Shown here piece after piece: positions 5,801 to 11,248 of a stretch of DNA of 18,846 nt. Positions within the stretch are counted from its first letter, which is position 1; each line of letters opens with the position of its first letter. The notes under the pieces were generated by a model. That model was not told the origin of the DNA. It did not search any database and saw only the letters and a program-made list of their open reading frames with translations. Both the position numbers and the translations under genes were made by a program. The stretch comes from DATGEP01 sp035310125 (GTDB taxonomy: Bacteria; Chloroflexota; Ktedonobacteria; Ktedonobacterales; JADMIN01), in contig DATGEP010000068.1 of assembly GCA_035310125.1 (NCBI GenBank), positions 1 through 18,846 on the forward strand. Direction: 5' to 3'.

Positions 5801-8218
5801 GCGATTCCACTGCTCTTTGGTCTCACCTTCAGCGGCGCATTCTCTGTGCTCGCCGGACTGACGGGCAAATGGTGGGCGGGCCTCTGCGGCGGTGTCGCGC
5901 TGGTCGTCGCCGGCAACCTGGACGGCCTCTGGCAGCTTCTCAATCAGGCGCGGTCGGCGCTGGCTGGTTTTCCCATCCCCGCGTTCGACTACTGGCAGAG
6001 TAGCCGCGTCATTCCCTGCGATACCATTTCGGGCATTCAGCTTCCCAACTGTCTGCAAAGCACCATCAATGAGTTCCCATACTGGAGCTTCCTCTACGCC
6101 GATCTGCACGCCCACGTCATAGATTTACCCATCGTCGTCCTCATCATTGCCGCCTGCGCCTCCATCCTCGCCACGATTCGCGGCACGCCGGCACGACAAG
6201 CACGGACGCTGCCTGCCGCGCCCCTACACGGGCAAGGCGAGGAGAGCCAGCACATCCGCGATACGCGAGCTGAAGACTCGCGGCTCATCCCGGATAGGCT
6301 GGATCGCGCCCGCCCGGATGAGATGAGCCCCGGCCTTTCAAGCCGGGTTTCCCACTGGCAAACAACAGTGCCGTGGGAGCTTGCTCCCACCCTTGCCGTG
6401 CTCGCGCTGGCCCTCGGCGCCGCGTGGTGTACCAGCACCTGGGATGTTCCTACCTACGGCCTGCTCATCGCGGTGGTGCTGGCGCTGCGGCTGCTCATCT
6501 TCGGCGGCGCAAACGACGAGGACGCGAGCGCGGGCGTCCGGCGAACGCCCCTGCGCACGTGGATCGCGTGGCCGCGCGTGCGAATCTACATCGCCGCCGC
6601 CGGTCTCACCTTCGCCGCCACGTATGCGCTCTATTTCCCGTTCCATGTCAGCTTCCAGAACCTGACGTCGGGTATCGGCACCGTCACCACGCCCACCGCG
6701 CCGTTCCAGTTCTTCACCCTCTTTGGCATCTGGCTGTTCCTGCTCGTCAGCTTCTTCTTCCTAGAGCTGCGCGACCGCTTCGTCCGCAGCCGCGCTGCGC
6801 CGCCCGCGATGGATGGTTCTTCTTCCGTCGCTACGCCCTCCTCTATGGCCCCCCTCGCTGCGTCCTCGTCCGTAGGGGCGCCGCCTGCCGCACCCGCGCC
6901 CGCAGGGTCAGGGGTGCGGTTCCCTGAAGGCGCGTACCTTCCCATCTGGCTCCCGCTCGCCGGCCTCGCCGTCGTGCTGCTCTTCGCCTACCTGCTCAGC
7001 CTCAAAACGCTGCTCCTCATCCTGCTCGCCATCGGACTCTATCTCGCACTGGACCGGCGCCACTCACCAGCGAAGCTGCTGACCTACGTGCTACTGCTGC
7101 TCGGCCTCGCCGTCGCGCTCGGCGTCGAGTTCTTCTACATCCGCGACTTCCTGGACACGGCACCGCCCTTCGAGCGCATGAACACCGTCTTCAAGTTCTA
7201 CTATCAGGTGTGGACCTACTTCGCACTGGGTGGCGCCCTCGCCTTCACCCAGATCGCCGGGCGCTTCTTCCCCTTTGCCGCCGCTCATCTCGCGGCGGAA
7301 GACGCCACGGTGGCCGCGGCTGGGGATACATCTCACATGGAACACGCCGCCGTTCCCGTCGCCTCGGCTTCACTCACAGCCCCCTTCTCCGCGCATGGAG
7401 AGGCTCGCCCCTCAGTAGGGGCGCCGCCTGCTGCGCCCGCGCCCGTAGGGGCGCCGCCTGCTGCGCCCGCGCCCGTAGGAGCGTCCGGTGGACGCCCGGC
7501 AGTCAGGTCTGGCTCCCCTCTCCCCGCGGCGAGAGGGGCCGGGAGTGAGATTCCTGAGGTTCCCTGGCGCTACACCAGCGGCTGGCATGCCTTCCTGCGT
7601 TTCGCCTGGACGGCGGCGCTGCTGGCGCTGCTCTTCGGCTCATCCGTCTTCCTCATCGAAGGCACACAGGCCCGGTTGCGCGATCCCGCCTGGTGGGTCG
7701 CCGTGCAGCCGCCATCGGGCGGCGTCCAGCCACAGGGACTCTCTCTCGACGGCATGGCCTACATGCGTGGCTGGTATCCCGGCGACTACGCCGCCATCAA
7801 CTGGATGAACGCGCACATCGGCGGCGATCCCGTCATTGTCGAGGCCAGCAATGGGAACTATGCGTGGTATGGCCGCGTCTCAGAATACACGGGCCTGCCC
7901 GACGTGCTCGGCTGGGGCAGCCGCGAGTATGAGCAGCGCTACGGCGGCGAGGTGTTTCCGCGCCAGAGCGACGTGCAGAACTTCTGGGCTACGTCGGACC
8001 CCAACGTCGCGGTCGCCTTCCTGCGCCAGTACGGCGTCCGGTACATCTACCTGGGGCAGCTTGAGCGGACGTGCTTTGTGACACAGCCCAGCAACGGCGC
8101 CTGCGTCCCGATGTCGCAGCCGGCTATCGCCAAGTTCCAGACGCTCGTCCAGGCGAATCGTATCCAGGTAGTCTATACCAACACCGATGTGACCTTGTAT
8201 GAAGTAGTATCTCCCTAA
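2882..8218 (+). CDS. GT39-like / DUF2298 (Chlor_Arch_YYY) fusion membrane protein, 1778 aa
   Basis: A giant polytopic membrane protein made of two GT-C-like halves. Residues 1-75 are a basic, Arg/Ala-rich cytoplasmic tail. The first half (about 78-570) starts with a TM helix and a loop carrying HPDE at 107-110, the site of the acidic motif in GT39/ArnT-type glycosyltransferases that use polyprenyl-phosphate sugars. A polar extracytoplasmic stretch follows (from WIYDHIHSGA at 577). The second half, from about 786, is DUF2298/TIGR03662: EKPMELAF (917-924), DPWFSGGYINYYYYG (938-952), NEFPYWSFLYADLHAH (1063-1078), WDVPTY (1187-1192), RMNTVFK (1432-1438), and a soluble C-terminus with VIVEA (1651-1655). 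Single-copy DUF2298 proteins are about 700-900 aa, so the extra length is the fused N-terminus plus low-complexity linkers near 487-535, 1101-1167, 1300-1356 and 1470-1560 that contain DNA repeats. It is the first gene of a tight three-gene operon. Transfer of a lipid-linked sugar at the outer membrane face is inferred; the substrate is unknown. Confidence 0.87.
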   Translation: MRDKRTRGSKRLAAARAREIVRLRRAALAGGAAALAAHGASSDLLPGAPSLPARAGAPRRIATATAGFARRWLAQHDWTLWALFAVTLLALIPRLYGINWDANNHLHPDERAIVFKSICLSFPGTPRSSGCDPAYTGPGWFFSPSSPLNPHFFAYGIMPQYVLALVAHGLAWVTQLTHGAFRPADGGVWDDFNHFTLVGRALSALFDTGSVLLAGLIARRLMPRRAALLAAAFVATIPFEVQVSHFYAVDTLLLFFVLLTLLGCVLLAQGPRETATTADGDWRRSRAIWRAWGGGLLVGLGFGLAMATKISAAPLLAPIAVALVLRWRRRGFDEAALALLGVAGAAALAFLVTSPYALIDWTNFSAQVSEQTQLSQGKLDYPYVRQFAGTTPFVYELQQLLLYDMGLPLGLLGLAGATWAVSRVWRRLDSDWLIVVVWLAVYFAIIGSAYTKFTRYMLPVFAPLAICGAGALAALAAWGVHRLTTARPPTMQPEGAAGSAPMLSQDAMGAAGSAPTAPTGSFSVSLRFLRFLHVEPRFWRTACVALALTILACSTYFTLALVNIYSAPNTRVQASEWIYDHIHSGATLTNEIWDDSLPIQMPPARTVNGVPLTAAGHTINPSAYGQVGLDLYADDTPQKAQMLAQQLAGADVVVISSQRLVGSIPKLPDRYPMTTRYYQLLFAGKLGFTLAAHFQNAPNLFGLAFRDSGADESYSVYDHPPVWIFVKQGAGLTAAQLQADLTAGITLPATSNRAGSQKSLLLSPADQAADAQSQPLGVQFPANSLANSIPLLWWLIVIELLGLVTFPLTFFAFRGLKDRGWGVSKTLGILLLAYLTWLPASLRILPFDHWVVVLAFAVLAAAGAAVAWRRRNEMWAFVRQRWRLLVICEVAFLVAFLYFTWIRALDPDLWHIYRGGEKPMELAFLNSILRSRYMPPYDPWFSGGYINYYYYGQYLVAVLIKLTGITPTVAFNLAIPLLFGLTFSGAFSVLAGLTGKWWAGLCGGVALVVAGNLDGLWQLLNQARSALAGFPIPAFDYWQSSRVIPCDTISGIQLPNCLQSTINEFPYWSFLYADLHAHVIDLPIVVLIIAACASILATIRGTPARQARTLPAAPLHGQGEESQHIRDTRAEDSRLIPDRLDRARPDEMSPGLSSRVSHWQTTVPWELAPTLAVLALALGAAWCTSTWDVPTYGLLIAVVLALRLLIFGGANDEDASAGVRRTPLRTWIAWPRVRIYIAAAGLTFAATYALYFPFHVSFQNLTSGIGTVTTPTAPFQFFTLFGIWLFLLVSFFFLELRDRFVRSRAAPPAMDGSSSVATPSSMAPLAASSSVGAPPAAPAPAGSGVRFPEGAYLPIWLPLAGLAVVLLFAYLLSLKTLLLILLAIGLYLALDRRHSPAKLLTYVLLLLGLAVALGVEFFYIRDFLDTAPPFERMNTVFKFYYQVWTYFALGGALAFTQIAGRFFPFAAAHLAAEDATVAAAGDTSHMEHAAVPVASASLTAPFSAHGEARPSVGAPPAAPAPVGAPPAAPAPVGASGGRPAVRSGSPLPAARGAGSEIPEVPWRYTSGWHAFLRFAWTAALLALLFGSSVFLIEGTQARLRDPAWWVAVQPPSGGVQPQGLSLDGMAYMRGWYPGDYAAINWMNAHIGGDPVIVEASNGNYAWYGRVSEYTGLPDVLGWGSREYEQRYGGEVFPRQSDVQNFWATSDPNVAVAFLRQYGVRYIYLGQLERTCFVTQPSNGACVPMSQPAIAKFQTLVQANRIQVVYTNTDVTLYEVVSP
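4364..4427. repeat. Pair of inverted-orientation GC palindromic repeats inside the fusion gene
   Basis: Two near-identical copies of GCGGCAGGCAGCGCCCC lie here (4364-4385 and 4405-4427), each in the reverse orientation of the GTAGGGGCGCCGCCTGC-type units found further right. They encode AAGSAP twice in a polar linker between membrane segments (about residues 495-516). Just downstream, CTCCGTTTC is tandemly repeated at 4457-4474 and is followed by a third imperfect copy. Confidence 0.6.
6204..6226. repeat. Degenerate GTAGG-type palindromic repeat inside the fusion gene
   Basis: GCTGCCTGCCGCGCCCC followed by TAC has the same core as the 30-nt unit, with its CCTAC (reverse complement of GTAGG) end on the right. 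It marks the left end of a repeat-rich insert that continues to 6390. Confidence 0.5.
6264..6390. repeat. Cluster of four hairpins inside the fusion reading frame
   Basis: Four perfect inverted repeats lie within 127 bp of coding sequence. They are CGCGAG/CTCGCG (6264-6269 with 6277-6282), GGCTCATC/GATGAGCC (6282-6289 with 6322-6329), CCCGGC/GCCGGG (6329-6334 with 6342-6347) and GTGGGAGC/GCTCCCAC (6373-6380 with 6383-6390). They encode a polar stretch (about residues 1128-1170) between the DLHAH helix and the WDVPTY helix. Such stacked palindromes are typical of dispersed intergenic elements, not of membrane-protein coding DNA. Confidence 0.65.
6872..6901 (+). repeat. 30-nt GTAGGGGCG repeat unit, single copy
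   Basis: One copy of the unit beginning GTAGGGGCGCCGCCTGC, with two differences from the copies at 7415-7474. It encodes VGAPPAAPAP in a polar linker of the fusion protein. It is followed by a degenerate form of the GGGGCCGGGAGTGAGA tail seen at 7535 and 10417. Confidence 0.7.
7415..7500 (+). repeat. Tandem 30-nt repeat (two perfect copies) plus a diverged third
   Basis: Units at 7415-7444 and 7445-7474 are identical and begin GTAGGGGCGCCGCCTGC. Each can form a GGGCGC/GCGCCC stem. A diverged third copy starts GTAGGAGCGTCC at 7475 and carries its own perfect stem GCGTCC/GGACGC. Thirty bases is ten codons, so the frame is kept and the peptide VGAPPAAPAP is simply repeated. They lie in the linker before the last membrane segment of the fusion protein. 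Confidence 0.8.
7515..7550 (+). repeat. CCCCTCTC/GAGAGGGG hairpin element inside the fusion gene
   Basis: Perfect 8-bp stem (7515-7522 with 7531-7538) followed by CCGGGAGTGAGA. The 16-mer GGGGCCGGGAGTGAGA at 7535-7550 recurs exactly at 10417-10432 in the next gene. A related but imperfect hairpin lies outside coding sequence before rnc. Confidence 0.7.
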
Positions 8219-8236
8219 ACGGAAAGATAGACTGAA

Positions 8237-11236
8237 ATGAGCGAGCTCTTCGCATGGTGGCTGGCCGCCGAGCTGATCGGCGTGGCCGGGCTGCCGCTCT
8301 GCGCGCTCGTGTTCGCCAATCTGCCCGACCACGGCTGGGCGCTCGCCAGGCCGCTGGGCCTTATCACGTTCGGCTGGCTCGTCTGGCTGCCGCTGGCCGC
8401 CATCTCCGCGTTGCCCTACTCGCCCGGCTGGATCATCGGGGTATTTCTCGTCTTCGCCGCCGGCAACGTCATGCTTGCCCTCCGCGTTCCCCGTATTCAG
8501 CAGGCGCTGCGACGTATGCTGGCGCGCGAGCGCGCCTACATCGCCACGTGCGAGCTGTTGTTTGCGGGCGCCTTTGGGCTGATGGCCTGGGTGCGCTCGT
8601 TCACACCCGCCGTTGTGGATACCGAGAAGTTCATGGACGTGGCGTTCCTCTCTTCGCTGTGGCGCACACCACACCTGCCCGCGCCCGATCCCTGGCTCAG
8701 CGGCGCACCCATCAATTACTACTACTTCGGCCACTTTTTGCTCGCGACTCTCGCGAAGGTGCTTGGCACGCAGCCCGGCGCCGCCTTCAACATTGGCATC
8801 GCGCTGATATTCGCGCTCACCGCTGTCGCCGTCTTCGGAGTCGCGGCCAATCTCGCCGCCCTCGCCCGTCGGTCTGCTTGGCAGCGTGCGCTGCCGGCAG
8901 CGTCCCTACCGCGCTCCATCCCCTACGGTCTCACCGCAGTGCTGCTCGTGCTGGTGCTCGGCAACCTCAACGCCGCGCAGGACTGGTGGCAGCAAGCGCT
9001 CGCCGCCACCGGGCACGGCCAGCCGCTGACAAATCCCTGGCAGTGGTGGCTGCACCGCGACCTCTGGACCACTTATAGCTGGTGGAATCCCTCGCGCGTC
9101 ATCCCCAACACCATCAACGAGTTCCCCGCCTTCAGCTTCATCCTCTCGGACCTCCACGCGCACGTGCTGGCGCTGCCGTTCACCGCGCTGGCCGTCGGTA
9201 TCGCCCTCAATCTGCTGCTGGCGCGGGGCGAAGGATTGCGCGCGTATGGGCGCGGCCCGCTGGGACTTCTCGCGCTGGCCACCAGCGCCGTCGCCATCGG
9301 CGGCCTGTACGCCATCAACGGCTGGGACCTGCCAACGTACCTTGGCCTGGCGGTGCTGGCCCTCGCCATGCAGCAGTATCTCGCCCACGACCGCCGTATC
9401 AACAGCCTCCTCCTGCTGGATCTCTTCGCCGCCGCCGCGCTGCTCATCGCCCTCTGTTTCCTGGCATACCTGCCGTTCTATCGCGGCTTCTCCTCGCCCT
9501 CGCAGGGCATTGGCGCCGTCACCCTGGACCAGCGCACCCCTGTCGGCTACGAGTTTGCCATCTTTGGGTTGCCGCTCTTCATCCTTGGCTCACTGATCAT
9601 CTGGCGTGTCGCGCAATGGACCGGTGCGGCGCTGGAGTCCGCAACGGCAGAGGCGATGGCGAGCGGCGCGGCGGAATCCGGCGGCCCGTGGGGCTGGCTG
9701 AGCGGACGGGCACGCTGGATAGGCGAGACGGGCGCCGTCGCGGTCTTCGTCCTTCTGCTGTTCTGGACCGCCAGGTCACCCGGCAACACCGGCTTCACCC
9801 TCTTCTGGTGCCTGCTGGTGATTCTTCTCTGCGCCGCGCTCGCCCTGCGCCACCTGGGTATTTTCGGCACGCGAGAGGCCATAGCAGCCGGTACTCGTGG
9901 CTCCGATGAGCGAGAGCGCACGACCGGGGCGGACATGTTCGACCATCCAGCGGAAGATGGCGAGCGCTATGCCGAGCTGTGGATTCTCTGTGTCGCTGGC
10001 ACCGCCGCCGCGCTCGTGGCCGCCACCGAGGTCGTCTATCTGCGCGACATCTACAGCTCGCGCATGAACACTGTCTTCAAGCTCTACTTTCAGGCGTGGC
10101 TCCTGCTGGGCATCACCGCTGGACCCGCGCTCGCCTGGCTGCTACCCACCCTGCGCCGCCAGCTCGGTGAGCTCTTCGCACCCATCGCCGCCTCGCATGC
10201 GCGCACGGCCAGTACGCCCGCCGCCGGTCTACTCGCGGTCGTCGGCGGGGCATCCACCCGGACATCCCTACCCGCACTGCGCGGTGACCCGTCAGCCACG
10301 AACGCCAAATCCAGAATCGCGGCAGAATCGGCAACCGCCTCCCCCCTCGCCGCGCACGGTGTGGGGGCGCCGCCTGCCGAGCCCGCCTCCGTAGGGGCGC
10401 TGCCTGCTGCGCCCGCGGGGCCGGGAGTGAGACTTCCGTTCCCGGCAGAATCGGCAACCACACCGGACTTCCCACTCTACGCGGAAAGCACACGCGGCGG
10501 GGCCAGCGACCCCGTAGGAACAGAGCGAGCGCAGCGCGGCGCGGCGGGGCTGGGGATGAGGTTCCCGCTCACTGGTGGGGCAGGTTTCCCACTCGCGTTG
10601 CGCTGGCTCCGAGCAGGGGGTATCCTGATCTGGATGGGCACGCTCACCGCGCTAACCTGTGCCGCGCTCGTCTTTCCGCTGCTGGCGACCTCGTCACGCA
10701 CCGCGAATTTCAGCCTGCCACGTACCCTCGACGGCACAGCCTACATGGCAACGGACCCAGCGGCGGCGGCGGTAGGCTGTACTGGCGTGGTCGGGGCGGG
10801 CACCAATGCGCATGACGACGGGGCCATCGCGTGGCTCAACACGCATATCACCGGATCGCCGGTGATCGTCGAAGCGCCGGGCTGCGAATGGACACACTAC
10901 AGCCGGATCTCGTCGTTTACCGGGCTGCCCACGCTGATCGGCTGGCCCGGCGGCCACGAAGGCGAGTGGCGCGCCAACTGGCTGAATAACGTCTCACCGA
11001 ATGATCCGTTCGGCGGGCGCTACTTTGGCCAGCGGATAGATGCCGTCAATCACATCTATACTGATCTGAACAATGGCGACGTTATCGCCCTGCTCAAGCA
11101 GTACGATGTGCGCCTGATCTACGTCGGCGCGGCGGAGCGCCAGCTCTACGCCAACGCCGACCTGTCGCGCTTTGGCACATTCCTTCGCGTGATCTATGCG
11201 CGCGACGGCGTCACCATCTATCAGGTGCCGTGGTGA
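8237..11236 (+). CDS. DUF2298 (Chlor_Arch_YYY, TIGR03662) membrane protein, 999 aa
   Basis: A stand-alone version of the second half of the preceding gene. N-terminal TM helices start almost at residue 1. Shared family blocks are EKFMDVAF (130-137), DPWLSGAPINYYYFG (151-165), NEFPAFSFILSDLHAH (294-309), NGWDLPTY (361-368) and RMNTVFK (609-615). A soluble extracytoplasmic C-terminus (about 826-999) carries VIVEA (876-880), FTGLPTLIGWPGGHEGEW and VRLIYVG. An Ala/Pro-rich linker at about 652-789 holds several DNA repeats and accounts for most of the length above the usual 700-900 aa. The ATG is 18 bp after the previous stop. Only a weak purine run (GGAAAGA) precedes it, so translation may be coupled. 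The role is inferred as a GT-C-like sugar transferase or partner of the neighbouring proteins at the outer membrane face. No reaction is established for the family. Confidence 0.88.
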   Translation: MSELFAWWLAAELIGVAGLPLCALVFANLPDHGWALARPLGLITFGWLVWLPLAAISALPYSPGWIIGVFLVFAAGNVMLALRVPRIQQALRRMLARERAYIATCELLFAGAFGLMAWVRSFTPAVVDTEKFMDVAFLSSLWRTPHLPAPDPWLSGAPINYYYFGHFLLATLAKVLGTQPGAAFNIGIALIFALTAVAVFGVAANLAALARRSAWQRALPAASLPRSIPYGLTAVLLVLVLGNLNAAQDWWQQALAATGHGQPLTNPWQWWLHRDLWTTYSWWNPSRVIPNTINEFPAFSFILSDLHAHVLALPFTALAVGIALNLLLARGEGLRAYGRGPLGLLALATSAVAIGGLYAINGWDLPTYLGLAVLALAMQQYLAHDRRINSLLLLDLFAAAALLIALCFLAYLPFYRGFSSPSQGIGAVTLDQRTPVGYEFAIFGLPLFILGSLIIWRVAQWTGAALESATAEAMASGAAESGGPWGWLSGRARWIGETGAVAVFVLLLFWTARSPGNTGFTLFWCLLVILLCAALALRHLGIFGTREAIAAGTRGSDERERTTGADMFDHPAEDGERYAELWILCVAGTAAALVAATEVVYLRDIYSSRMNTVFKLYFQAWLLLGITAGPALAWLLPTLRRQLGELFAPIAASHARTASTPAAGLLAVVGGASTRTSLPALRGDPSATNAKSRIAAESATASPLAAHGVGAPPAEPASVGALPAAPAGPGVRLPFPAESATTPDFPLYAESTRGGASDPVGTERAQRGAAGLGMRFPLTGGAGFPLALRWLRAGGILIWMGTLTALTCAALVFPLLATSSRTANFSLPRTLDGTAYMATDPAAAAVGCTGVVGAGTNAHDDGAIAWLNTHITGSPVIVEAPGCEWTHYSRISSFTGLPTLIGWPGGHEGEWRANWLNNVSPNDPFGGRYFGQRIDAVNHIYTDLNNGDVIALLKQYDVRLIYVGAAERQLYANADLSRFGTFLRVIYARDGVTIYQVPW
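10321..10459 (+). repeat. Direct repeat pair flanking an in-frame repeat insert
   Basis: GGCAGAATCGGCAACC occurs at 10321-10336 and again at 10444-10459, exactly 123 bp (41 codons) apart, and is read in the same frame (AESAT both times). Two GTAGGGGCG-type units and the GGGGCCGGGAGTGAGA tail lie between the copies. This looks like a composite element duplicated or inserted within the linker. Confidence 0.65.
10361..10420 (+). repeat. Two diverged 30-nt GTAGGGGCG repeat units in tandem
   Basis: Units at 10361-10390 (starting GTGGGGGCGCCGCCTGC) and 10391-10420 (starting GTAGGGGCGCTGCCTGC) match the 30-nt repeat of the preceding gene with several substitutions. They encode VGAPPAEPAS and VGALPAAPAG. 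They lie in the linker between RMNTVFK and the C-terminal domain, the same place as the tandem copies in the paralogous half of the fusion protein. Confidence 0.72.
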
Positions 11237-11248
11237 GAGGTAGGAGAT

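Noticed and set aside
7415..7474. CRISPR array
   Set aside because: The repeats are directly tandem without spacers and are translated within a gene.
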